Source of the DNA: Algoriphagus kandeliae
GTDB taxonomy: Bacteria; Bacteroidota; Bacteroidia; Cytophagales; Cyclobacteriaceae
NCBI RefSeq assembly: GCF_004571135.1
Contig: NZ_SPSB01000001.1
Location: 62,001 to 126,000 of the forward strand
Reading direction: 5' to 3'
DNA length: 64,000 nucleotides
The notes beneath the pieces were generated by a model that worked only from the letters and a program-made list of their open reading frames with translations, had not been told where the DNA came from and did not search any database. The position numbers were made by a program, and so were the translations under genes. Positions 33,835 to 41,992 of the stretch are shown here, piece after piece (the first letter of the stretch is position 1; the number at the start of each line of letters is the position of its first letter).

Positions 33835-35376
33835 GTGAAAAAGCTGGAATTCAAGCGAATCGGAATTTTAATCGGAGTTACACTCTTAGTAGCAGTGGCT
33901 GTTCAGGCTTGGCGTATTGCTTCTGAGTTTGAATTGATTCAAACCCAATTGCAAGGTGATATTCAAGAGTGTCTGGATAATGCGGTTGAAAATTATTATG
34001 CTGAACTTGCCAAAACAGATGTCATCACCCTGACGGATTTCAAGTCCATTACCACTGAAACCAATGACTCTGCTAAAACCCGCTCAAGTGTCACAAGGGT
34101 AAAGATTAATAATCTCGATAGTGTAGGTAGCTTTATTGACCGAGTCGGAAATAGTACCCGATTATTTAAAGCGATTGAAAATGCTGAAAATGGAGGATTA
34201 GATTCTTTGTTTTGGAACGGTGCTAAACATGATTCATCCTCTAGTTTTGTCATTTTGGATACTGCACGAAAAATCGCCCTCGATCAAGACAATGACTTGC
34301 AAATCTTCATGGGGAAAACCAATGCGGATAGTATTGATAGGCTAGAATTTTTGACCAGTAAGATTATTGTTTCCATCACTCGAGACAGCCTGGATTTTGA
34401 TAAAATCAATGCCTTTCTGTTTGAGGAATTGGATAGAAGAGGGATAGATATCAATTATCGATTGATTCATTTGACAGGAGAAAAAGAAGAAGACAGTCTT
34501 CTACTTGCTGAAACTCCTAAAATGCCTTTTAAAACCGTTTCAAGATCTACTTTTCTCCCAGTAGGACAACGATTGGAGATGTATTTTGAAAATACAGCCC
34601 TGACCGTTTTAAAACGAGGGGCTGTTGAAATTTTGACAGCCTTGGTCTTTTTGGGGATTATTGCTTATGCATTTTATTATCTCTATCAAACGATCAAAAA
34701 CCAAAAAGAAATTGCTGAGATCAAGCAAGATTTGATTTCGAATATTACCCACGAATTCAAAACCCCCATAGCAACTACTCTTTCTGCGATTGAAGGAGTG
34801 GAGCATTTCAATCCAGAAAATGATCCCGCTAAGACCAGTCGATATTTGGGTATTTCGAAGACTCAAATGCATAAACTGAATCAGATGGTCGAAAAGCTAT
34901 TGGAGACAGCTACCTTAGACACAGATCAGTTGGTTTTGAAAAAAGAACCCATCGAGCCCGAGCCTATCTTAAGACAATTGGTTCAGAAGTTTCAGACTTT
35001 GGCACCCGAAAAGCATTTGGAATTAATTCTGCCAGCTCATCCAAAAACCATGATGGTTGACCCATTTCATTTTGAAAATGCCATTTCTAACCTCATCGAT
35101 AATGCTGTCAAATATGGAGGAAATGAAATCAAGGTTTGTTTGGATCAAAATGGGCTTAATAAAATTCGGATTCGGGATAATGGAGGAAATATCAGTTCCG
35201 AACAGAAAGAACGGGTTTTTGAGCAGTTTTATCGTATTCCAAAAGGGGATTTGCATGATGTGAAGGGTTTCGGAATTGGCTTGTATTATGTCCGAAAGAT
35301 TATTGAAAAGCATGAAGGGAAAATCCAACTGGAAACCGGAAAAAATTTAACCACCTTTATTACCTATTGGCCATGA
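33835..35376 (+). CDS. membrane sensor histidine kinase
   Basis: A 513-residue sensor kinase beginning at GTG 33835. Helix 1 spans about residues 8-26, a periplasmic sensor region 27-262 has no recognisable domain, and helix 2 is about 265-286. The dimerisation/phosphoacceptor helix carries His306 in SNITHEFKTP; the ATPase domain shows the N box (NAISNLIDNAVKYGG, Asn423), G1 (DNGG, 448-451) and G2 (GFGIGL, 478-483). No HAMP or PAS domain is evident. Its last codons overlap the response regulator start by four bases. Probably senses envelope conditions and controls the adjacent GLPGLI/barrel genes. Confidence 0.93.
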   Translation: MKKLEFKRIGILIGVTLLVAVAVQAWRIASEFELIQTQLQGDIQECLDNAVENYYAELAKTDVITLTDFKSITTETNDSAKTRSSVTRVKINNLDSVGSFIDRVGNSTRLFKAIENAENGGLDSLFWNGAKHDSSSSFVILDTARKIALDQDNDLQIFMGKTNADSIDRLEFLTSKIIVSITRDSLDFDKINAFLFEELDRRGIDINYRLIHLTGEKEEDSLLLAETPKMPFKTVSRSTFLPVGQRLEMYFENTALTVLKRGAVEILTALVFLGIIAYAFYYLYQTIKNQKEIAEIKQDLISNITHEFKTPIATTLSAIEGVEHFNPENDPAKTSRYLGISKTQMHKLNQMVEKLLETATLDTDQLVLKKEPIEPEPILRQLVQKFQTLAPEKHLELILPAHPKTMMVDPFHFENAISNLIDNAVKYGGNEIKVCLDQNGLNKIRIRDNGGNISSEQKERVFEQFYRIPKGDLHDVKGFGIGLYYVRKIIEKHEGKIQLETGKNLTTFITYWP

Positions 35377-36053
35377 GCAAGATTCATGTATTGCTGGCCG
35401 AAGATGAGCTGGCATTGGGAATGATTATACAGGAAAGTCTAGAAAGTAGAGATTTCAAAGTGAGTCTATGTGAAAATGGACAAATTGCCTGGGATAGCTA
35501 TCAAAAAAATAAACCGGATATTCTGGTTTTGGATGTGATGATGCCGAAAAAAGATGGTTTTTCCTTGGCAGCAGAAATCCGAAAAATTGACCCCTACACG
35601 CCAATTATTTTCCTTACTTCCAAAAGCCAGACTGAGGATGTGGTCAAAGGCTTTGGAATTGGTGCTAATGATTATGTGCGTAAGCCATTTAGCATGGAGG
35701 AATTGATTGTTAGAATCAAGGCCCACTTAGATAAACTTCGTACTCGTCAAAATCAAAGTGATTGGATCGCTTTAGGCAAGTATGAGTTTCATCCGACCAA
35801 GCAGGTCTTGAAATTGGATGAATCAGAGACACCGCTAACCGCGCGGGAAAGTCAATTACTACAGATGTTATTGGAGCATGCCAATGAGATTACGGATCGA
35901 ACCTTGATTTTGAATCAAATCTGGGGGTCCGATGATTTTTTCAATGCCCGAAGTATGGATGTGTTCATCACCAAGCTTCGAAAAAAGCTTCAAGGCGACC
36001 CGGAAATTCAGATTTTGAATATCCGGGGATATGGAATTAAGCTAGTTTGTTGA
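35373..36053 (+). CDS. OmpR-family response regulator
   Basis: A 226-residue DNA-binding response regulator. The receiver domain contains Asp10/11 (AEDE), the phosphorylated Asp54 in VLDVMMPKKDG, Thr/Ser in LTSKS and Lys104 in VRKPF. The C-terminal winged helix (Trans_reg_C) begins with LGKYEFHPTKQVL and has TARESQLLQML and the wing VFITKLRKKLQGD. The start ATG 35373 overlaps the kinase stop as ATGA. It should bind direct repeats, and a GTTAA-N5 array is present upstream of the kinase gene. Another GTTAAGG occurs just after its stop. Confidence 0.95.
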   Translation: MSKIHVLLAEDELALGMIIQESLESRDFKVSLCENGQIAWDSYQKNKPDILVLDVMMPKKDGFSLAAEIRKIDPYTPIIFLTSKSQTEDVVKGFGIGANDYVRKPFSMEELIVRIKAHLDKLRTRQNQSDWIALGKYEFHPTKQVLKLDESETPLTARESQLLQMLLEHANEITDRTLILNQIWGSDDFFNARSMDVFITKLRKKLQGDPEIQILNIRGYGIKLVC

Positions 36054-36166
36054 CAAGCTCTTTGTTAAGGATTAGTAAAGGATTTTACCTTCTGTTGAAT
36101 ATTTTTTGTTCCATACCTGAAAAGTTAGAGCTTAGTCCTAGATTTGATTAAGCTAATATTTGACTG

Positions 36167-37078
36167 ATGATTCAGATTACCCATAAAAGTACCACGCTTC
36201 GAAAAGCCATTGCACAGGCTATTGTAAAGGTGAGTTTGCCGGAAACCATTCAAGCTATTCGAGAAAAAACAGTGCCTAAAGGAGATGTTCTCGAATGTGC
36301 TCGAGTTGCGGGACTTTTTGCTGCGAAGCGAACGGCCGATATGATTCCCGATTGCCACCCACTTCCTGTTGAATTCACAGGGATTTCTTATGAAATCAGT
36401 GAGATGGAGATTCGGATTTTGTGTGAAATTCATACTGTTTACAAGACAGGAGTGGAGGTTGAAGCCATGCATGCCGCTTCGGTAGTTGCTTTGACCATGT
36501 ATGATATGCTGAAACCTATAGACAAAGGAATTAGCATAGAGCAGATAAAACTGGTAGAGAAAAAGGGAGGTAAATCTGATTTCAAAAAATTGTCAGAAAA
36601 GCATTTGACAGCAGCTGTGATTGTATGTTCTGATTCTATTTCTGCAGGTGAAAATGAAGATACAGCAGGAAGAATGATTGCTGAGAAACTTAGAAGTTTT
36701 GGAGTAGAAGTAGATGATTTGGAAGTGATCCCGGATGAAAAAATTCAGATTGAAGAGAAAGCCTTGCTAGCTGTGGAAGAGGGTATAGATTTAGTGATTT
36801 TTACTGGAGGAACAGGCTTGTCTCCTAGGGATGTAACACCTGAAGCTTTATCTGATATTATCGAACAACGAGTTCCTGGAATCGAGGAAGCTATGCGAAA
36901 TTATGGGCAGCAGCGAACTCCTTTGGCTATGCTTTCCCGATCTATTGCAGGAATGATCAAAAACACCTTGATTTTGGGCGTACCAGGTTCTACCAAAGGA
37001 GCTTCTGAATCCTTGGATGCAATTTTCCCTGCCGTCCTACATATTTTCAAAGCGAGAGAAGGCTCTAGACATGATTGA
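36167..37078 (+). CDS. moaCB: bifunctional molybdenum cofactor protein MoaC-MogA
   Basis: A 303-residue fusion. Residues 1-138 are MoaC (cyclic pyranopterin monophosphate synthase), with DCHPL (residues 62-66), HAASVVALTMYDMLK (His102) and the end KKGGKS. Residues 148-303 are MogA/MoaB (molybdopterin adenylyltransferase), with VCSDSISAGENEDTAGR and FTGGTGLSPRDVTPE. Together they catalyse the first committed step and the adenylation step of molybdopterin synthesis; the fusion MoaCB is known in several bacteria. The first residues align with MoaC without the usual N-terminal helix (shorter by about 10 residues). Monocistronic, ending at a shared terminator with the convergent TonB receptor gene. 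Confidence 0.92.
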   Translation: MIQITHKSTTLRKAIAQAIVKVSLPETIQAIREKTVPKGDVLECARVAGLFAAKRTADMIPDCHPLPVEFTGISYEISEMEIRILCEIHTVYKTGVEVEAMHAASVVALTMYDMLKPIDKGISIEQIKLVEKKGGKSDFKKLSEKHLTAAVIVCSDSISAGENEDTAGRMIAEKLRSFGVEVDDLEVIPDEKIQIEEKALLAVEEGIDLVIFTGGTGLSPRDVTPEALSDIIEQRVPGIEEAMRNYGQQRTPLAMLSRSIAGMIKNTLILGVPGSTKGASESLDAIFPAVLHIFKAREGSRHD

Positions 37079-37096
37079 ATAGGAAAGAATTTAAAG

Positions 37097-37126
37097 AAAA
37101 AGAGCCTGTTTTAGCAGGCTCTTTTT
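37097..37126. terminator. bidirectional intrinsic terminator
   Basis: A 12-base perfect stem, AAAAAGAGCCTG (37097-37108) and CAGGCTCTTTTT (37115-37126), with a 6-base loop. It lies between the convergent stops at 37078 and 37139 and has A/T tracts on both sides. Confidence 0.9.
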
Positions 37127-37138
37127 GATTTTTGACAA

Positions 37139-39409
37139 TTAGGGGAATTTGAAACTCACCATGAGGAAGAAATTTCTCCCCGGTGCATACATCGGCATTT
37201 TATCCGATCCAATCGGTCTGCTCAGATGTTCATAATAAGCTTTGTCTAATAGGTTTTGCACTCCGCCTTTGATGAAGAATTTGTCCCCTAAAGGATAACT
37301 GATATCCCAATCGATGAGGGTGAATCCTGGGGTAACAGCCTCTCCGAAAGCTTCCGAAACTCGATTCTGTTGGGAAACCATTCGCAAGCTCAATCCCGAA
37401 TGCAATTTTCCGTCTAAGAATTGCCCCATCCATCGGTATCGTACATCCAAAGGAGCAACTTCCGGAAGGGGAGCATCTCGTTCTAAATCCTGCGCATAGG
37501 TATAAGCAAGATCCAATGAATGACTGAATCGGCTGCTGATTTTCTGATGGAAGGAAAATTCCAATCCAGTTTTTACAGCTTTGTCGAAATTGACATAGCG
37601 CCTTACTCCTGGACTACTTGGAAGGCGAGGGGAAAGATCTGTTTTAACCGATGAAATATAATCTGTCAGATAAGATCCAAAAATCGTCATTTCAGCGAAA
37701 ATCCCTCCTTTTTCAAAACCTAAAACCCAATCCAATTGATTGTTTGTCTCAGGGTTGATTTGAGGATCTCCCACTAATTCCCAAGGATCCAAACCCACGG
37801 GAAGGAAATTGATGTAGCGTTCTAAGAGGCTTCCACTTCTTCTGACAGAAGCCGCCCATATTCCTGTACTGAAATTCCCCCCCAAATTCCTCTGAATTCC
37901 AATACTGATTCCAGGATTTACCTGGGTATTCACCACCTCTTCATTGAGTTGAGTGAACTCTTCAGCCGGATCATGAGCCTGAGCCTGATTGACTTCCAAT
38001 CTTCCGGAGGCAGTGAAAGTGTATGCCCCAATAGGGAAGGTGTAGTTAGCAAAAATTCCTGTTTTATTGATTTGAGAATTCTGCCACACCGGATCAATAA
38101 AGGTTTTTCCTGCCATTGGTCCCATTAGCATTTCCCGTGTCCGACTGCCGTCAGCACTTTCAGAACGATAATCCAAACCAGCATAAAGTTTAGCTTGATC
38201 GAATTGCCAGGTTCCTTCAGATCGTAATCCCCAATTTTGGGTACTTGCTGGGGTTGATGCATTGACCATTCTTGGATTAAGATCCCGAAGTAAGTTATCC
38301 ATCAAATGATCCACCTTGGTGAAGTACATGGAATTTGTCCAAGAAACTAGATTTTGGCCATGTAAGGATCTAGTGTGATACAAACTCGTCATCCAGGTAT
38401 CATCCGTTCGGAGATCCATGGCTAAGGAAGGGAAGTCCACATCTCTAGCGAAATTCCGGTTGACAGAAAGCTGAATGAGATCTTTTTTGGTAACCTGAAT
38501 ATCCCCATAAAGACCTACTGTTCCTCTTTTGAAATTTGAGGGGATGAGATTTCCATTTCCATCCTTGTAATCCTCACCTGTAGAATAACTCCCCAAGACT
38601 CCTATGTCATAATTAGCTCCCTGAAAGCCCACCCTACCTTCATTTCTCCAAATATTTCCATTGGACTCGTATAGGCTAGAAAACCTTCCATAAGTTCCTG
38701 CTTCGGAAGTGAATTCAGGATTTTCTGGGATGTAATTGATTGTTCCTCCCAATCCTATCCCATATCGGAGGGCATGCGGTCCCTTGAGAATTTCTACCTG
38801 CTTAATTCGATTCAAAGCCACCTGAGAAGTAGGAGGGTCCATACGATTTGGACAGGCAGCATTTGCTGTTTGAATACCATTGATGACCACATTCAATTGG
38901 TCATATTTGAATCCTCGCATTACAGGATCAAAAGCGAAGCTTCCTGACTTTCGGATTCCGGATACGGCAGGATTAAGCATTAGAATGGCTCCTGCATCAT
39001 GATGAAGCCGCTCTTGATCTGAAAGAATGATTTTCTTGTCCTTTTCTTCCGTCATTTTGATAGAAATGATAGACACAGGTTGCAGTCCAAGCATGGTTTC
39101 CTTTCTGGAAATAATTCCTGATTGGGAAGCTGTAATAACTTCACTTGGAGTCAAAAACCAGGCTCCATAACTTAAATGATTGAGATAAAGGATTGTGTTT
39201 TCTCTGTAATCCAAGCTGATTAGTCCTTCGATATCAGAAATTCCTTTTTGATCGCCAAAGCGATAAGTAGCTCCGACAATGGGAATTTTTTGATCTTCAT
39301 CTTGTAGCCGTAGGTTAATTTTTTCCTGTGCAAAAACCTCTGATATTCCCAAAAATTGAAATGTCAGGAATAGGCTAAGTATGTATAATTTAATTGATAG
39401 ATTTTTCAT
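37139..39409 (-). CDS. TonB-dependent receptor, OprC/NosA-type copper receptor candidate
   Basis: A 756-residue outer-membrane receptor from ATG 39409, chosen because it opens the signal peptide ending SEVFAQ; the upstream start at 39448 adds 13 unlikely residues. A carboxypeptidase-regulatory-like segment (about 30-120) precedes the plug (about 135-230, RIKQVEILKGPHALRYGIG) and a 22-strand barrel ending FLMVSFKFP. Within the plug is ACPNRMDPPT (Cys186, Met190), and in the barrel VDHLMDN (His368, Met370). OprC of Pseudomonas binds Cu(I) through Cys143xxxMet147 and His323-x-Met325; the spacing here (178) is almost identical to OprC (176). A copper role is therefore likely. Preceded by a small Cys-rich protein gene in the same operon. 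Confidence 0.88.
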   Translation of the reverse strand: MKNLSIKLYILSLFLTFQFLGISEVFAQEKINLRLQDEDQKIPIVGATYRFGDQKGISDIEGLISLDYRENTILYLNHLSYGAWFLTPSEVITASQSGIISRKETMLGLQPVSIISIKMTEEKDKKIILSDQERLHHDAGAILMLNPAVSGIRKSGSFAFDPVMRGFKYDQLNVVINGIQTANAACPNRMDPPTSQVALNRIKQVEILKGPHALRYGIGLGGTINYIPENPEFTSEAGTYGRFSSLYESNGNIWRNEGRVGFQGANYDIGVLGSYSTGEDYKDGNGNLIPSNFKRGTVGLYGDIQVTKKDLIQLSVNRNFARDVDFPSLAMDLRTDDTWMTSLYHTRSLHGQNLVSWTNSMYFTKVDHLMDNLLRDLNPRMVNASTPASTQNWGLRSEGTWQFDQAKLYAGLDYRSESADGSRTREMLMGPMAGKTFIDPVWQNSQINKTGIFANYTFPIGAYTFTASGRLEVNQAQAHDPAEEFTQLNEEVVNTQVNPGISIGIQRNLGGNFSTGIWAASVRRSGSLLERYINFLPVGLDPWELVGDPQINPETNNQLDWVLGFEKGGIFAEMTIFGSYLTDYISSVKTDLSPRLPSSPGVRRYVNFDKAVKTGLEFSFHQKISSRFSHSLDLAYTYAQDLERDAPLPEVAPLDVRYRWMGQFLDGKLHSGLSLRMVSQQNRVSEAFGEAVTPGFTLIDWDISYPLGDKFFIKGGVQNLLDKAYYEHLSRPIGSDKMPMYAPGRNFFLMVSFKFP

Positions 39410-39491
39410 TAAATCCTTGATTTGTGGTAATAGAATTCCATTCCCCATTTAGCTTTTGCCAAAGGGATATAGAGTAATCTGAATGAATAAA

Positions 39492-39869
39492 TCAGGATTG
39501 CTGGGGAGGATGAAAAAAGTCAACCATTATATCCCTGCCGTTTGTGAGGTAAGGGTATGAGTTTTGAATAATCGGGAAAACCGCTCTTTTGGATAATGCG
39601 AGGCTGGATTCTGGGATCGGCAAATATTGAAGATTTAATTCTTCCAAGGTGATTTCTTCGCCGTTTTCCTGGGCCTCTGAAGCTTTTTTCAATCGCTTTC
39701 CAAGCTCACATTGTCCGTTACACTCTAATTCCGGTTTGTCTTTATTGACGCAATACAGGGCTGTGATTTCTTCACGATCTGCATAAAAATGGACTTGAAT
39801 CAGGGTGTAACCCATTCCATTGAGAAGAATCAGAGGGATAAACAGGCTATGCGCGAGGATTTTCCACAT
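39492..39869 (-). CDS. small Cys-rich exported protein, probable partner of the copper receptor
   Basis: A 125-residue protein with an N-terminal hydrophobic helix (MWKILAHSLFIPLILLNGMGY) that is an uncleaved anchor or signal peptide. The mature part holds three cysteines in LYCVNKDKPELECNGQCELG (residues about 38-57) followed by a basic helix, and a C-terminal FFHPPQQS. Proteins with CxNKxKPxxxCxGxC are common next to TonB receptors and copper-resistance genes in Bacteroidota, as I recall. Cu(I) chelation by the cysteines is plausible. It lies 82 bp upstream of the receptor start, same strand. A GTGA-N6-TCAC palindrome is 38 bp before its start. Confidence 0.7.
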   Translation of the reverse strand: MWKILAHSLFIPLILLNGMGYTLIQVHFYADREEITALYCVNKDKPELECNGQCELGKRLKKASEAQENGEEITLEELNLQYLPIPESSLALSKRAVFPIIQNSYPYLTNGRDIMVDFFHPPQQS

Positions 39870-39906
39870 TTAGCTACGAAAATCCCATTTTTCCTAAAAA
39901 CCCCAA

Positions 39907-39920
39907 GTGATTAAAATCAC
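39907..39920. promoter_or_regulatory. GTGA-N6-TCAC palindrome (Crp/Fnr-family site candidate)
   Basis: GTGATTAAAATCAC is a perfect 6-2-6 inverted repeat and fits the Crp/Fnr core GTGA-N6-TCAC. Flanking CCCCAA and CTTTTGGG extend the dyad with a one-base offset. It lies 38 bp before the small Cys-rich gene (-) and 133 bp before the DUF302 gene (+). Confidence 0.5.
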
Positions 39921-40052
39921 CTTTTGGGATTGCAAAAATCGCCTTTGAATGACAGTAAATCGAGGAAATTAGCGGCTCAAGTGAGGATAGTTACCGACTT
40001 TGTACGTCTGTTCTTCTAATTTCATTGAGATTTTAATATAAACTAGAAAACC

Positions 40053-40448
40053 ATGAGCTATTTCCAATCCATTACTATCAAATCCCCATCCATAGCAGAA
40101 CTTCGAGAAAAAGTAGAAGCTGCCTTGAAAACAGAAGGGTTTGGTGTTTTGACCGAAATTGATGTGCAAGCAACTATGAAAAAGAAGTTGGATAAGGACT
40201 ATGCACCCTATCTGATTTTGGGGGCATGCAATCCGGTTTTTGCAGATAAAGTATTGACGGCAGAGCCTCATATTGGGGTGCTATTACCTTGTAATGTAAC
40301 TATTCGTCAATTGGATAAGGATAATTTTGAGGTTGCAATCATGAATCCTGCAGCAGCCATGGCAGCTGTCCAAAATCCTGCCATAGAACCACTGGCAAGT
40401 GAAGTAGGGGATAAGTTGCAGCGAGCACTTGAATTGATTGGAGCATAA
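40053..40448 (+). CDS. DUF302 domain-containing protein
   Basis: A 131-residue cytoplasmic protein made of a single DUF302 domain: a helix AELREKVEAALKTEGFGVLTEIDV, then PYLILGACNPVFADKVLTAEPHIG and LLPCNVTIRQL. The DUF302 family is a small alpha/beta dimer, sometimes suspected to bind metal or ligand through its conserved Cys residues (Cys in GACNP and LPCN). It overlaps or nearly abuts the pyruvate-kinase-like gene (14 bp after the stop at 40448), suggesting co-transcription. Function unknown. Confidence 0.88.
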   Translation: MSYFQSITIKSPSIAELREKVEAALKTEGFGVLTEIDVQATMKKKLDKDYAPYLILGACNPVFADKVLTAEPHIGVLLPCNVTIRQLDKDNFEVAIMNPAAAMAAVQNPAIEPLASEVGDKLQRALELIGA

Positions 40449-40461
40449 AAACAGACTCAGT

Positions 40462-41931
40462 ATGGAAACTGACTTGGATTCGCTTCGATTAGAGCTTTCC
40501 ACTTTGGAAAAAGAAATGGTGGCTGAAGTGGAGCGAAAGAGAAAGTGTTCGGATGATATCCATCCCAGGCAATTCAATTCTTGGAAAAACCTGATCCATT
40601 ATCTTACTCTCCGTCAGGCGGATCGCAGGGACCTTCAACTCCGGCTTCATAATGCGGGACTCTCAGCCCTTTCCAATTCGGAAAGCCATATCCGCCATCA
40701 GGTTCAAGCAGTGGAAAAACGATTAGGAGTTTCTTTGGAAGAAAAAGATTTTGCTACCTGTAATTATCAGGTGTCAAGAGAGATTTTGTCAGAAAACGTT
40801 TCTCATCTTTTTGCTTTCCCGGTTCCCCACCATCCTTCTATCATGGTGACTTTGGATAGTACGGTGGTTGATTCGGTAGATTTTGTCTCAGATTTATTGA
40901 GAGCAGGGATGACTGTAGCTAGAATTAATTTGGCTCATGAAACCGAAAAAGAGTGGACCCAGGTTTTGGATTTGATTCAAGAAGCAGAGTCTATCACTAA
41001 AAAGACTTGTCGAATTTATATGGATTTGGCAGGGCCAAAAATCCGGACCAAATTCATCGGTAAACAGAAAAAACGGGATCAGGTTCCAATTCAAGAAGGA
41101 CAATTACTATTTCTAGGGCCAAGCTATGAGGGATTAAACCCCAAAAAAGAGTTAGTAATTAGTCCTACGGAGATAGAAGTTCTCAAATATTTAAAAGAAG
41201 GTGAGCGGGTATTTATTGATGATGGGAAGATTCAGGGAATCATTGAAGAAAAAATCAATGATGAGTTGGTTTCAGTTAGGGTTTTAAAAATCATCAAAAA
41301 GAAGCCGAGCCTGAAACCTGAAAAAGGGATCAATTTTCCTGACTCTAAAATTAAGATCAATCCGCTTACTGATTATGATTTAGAGGTGCTCCCCTTTGCA
41401 GTAAAGCATGCGGATTTGATTGGGTATTCTTTTGTTAACCGGCCAAGGGACCTTGCCAATTTGATGGCAGAGATGAAAAAATATGGTGAGAATATCCCTT
41501 CGGTTATTTTGAAAATCGAAACTTCATTGGCCGTTCGGAATCTTCCAGCCTTGCTTCTTGAAGGGATGAAAAGTCCGTTTTTTGGAGTAATGATCGCAAG
41601 AGGGGATTTGGCGGTGGAGGTTGGATTCGAGCGGATGAGCGAGGTGCAGGATGAGATTCTTTGGATATGCGAAGCCGCTCATGTTCCGGTTATTTGGGCG
41701 ACTCAAGTGATGGAAACTCTTCATAAATCCGGCTTAGCAACTCGTGCCGAAATCACGGACGCTTCCCAAGCTACTATGGCAGAGTGCATCATGATCAACA
41801 AAGGGCCCCATACCCTTGAAGTCTTAGATTCTCTTCAAAATATCATTCAACGCATGGGTACCCATCGGGATAAAAAGCGCTATACTTTTCGGGAGTTAAA
41901 AATTGCTTCACGATTCCTTGCAAGATACTAG
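40462..41931 (+). CDS. pyruvate kinase-like protein without C-terminal domain
   Basis: A 489-residue protein; the ATG at 40462 is preferred over a TTG at 40438 that overlaps DUF302. The first 120 residues are an unassigned helical extension. From about 123 follows the pyruvate kinase core: AGMTVARINLAHE (Arg154, Asn156), IYMDLAGPKIRT (Asp188), the B domain (about 200-285), VILKIET (Lys351, Glu353), IARGDLAVE (Asp382) and IWATQVMETL. Catalytic residues are kept. The usual 120-residue C-terminal regulatory domain is missing; the chain ends soon after TMAECIMINKG. Lys193 replaces the Glu linked to K+ dependence in rabbit PK (Glu117). Encoded with DUF302. Confidence 0.8.
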   Translation: METDLDSLRLELSTLEKEMVAEVERKRKCSDDIHPRQFNSWKNLIHYLTLRQADRRDLQLRLHNAGLSALSNSESHIRHQVQAVEKRLGVSLEEKDFATCNYQVSREILSENVSHLFAFPVPHHPSIMVTLDSTVVDSVDFVSDLLRAGMTVARINLAHETEKEWTQVLDLIQEAESITKKTCRIYMDLAGPKIRTKFIGKQKKRDQVPIQEGQLLFLGPSYEGLNPKKELVISPTEIEVLKYLKEGERVFIDDGKIQGIIEEKINDELVSVRVLKIIKKKPSLKPEKGINFPDSKIKINPLTDYDLEVLPFAVKHADLIGYSFVNRPRDLANLMAEMKKYGENIPSVILKIETSLAVRNLPALLLEGMKSPFFGVMIARGDLAVEVGFERMSEVQDEILWICEAAHVPVIWATQVMETLHKSGLATRAEITDASQATMAECIMINKGPHTLEVLDSLQNIIQRMGTHRDKKRYTFRELKIASRFLARY

Positions 41932-41981
41932 GCTGGAATCTTTGGCGAGTTCATGAAATGGATGTTTCTTAGAAATTCATC

Positions 41982-41989
41982 TATTTTTG
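41982..41989 (+). promoter_or_regulatory. TAnnTTTG promoter box next to a start codon
   Basis: TATTTTTG, an exact -7 box, ends three bases before the ATG at 41993 of the transglutaminase gene. Transcription would start at the start codon, giving a leaderless mRNA. No clear -33 box is found at the expected distance. Confidence 0.4.
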
Positions 41990-41992
41990 AGC

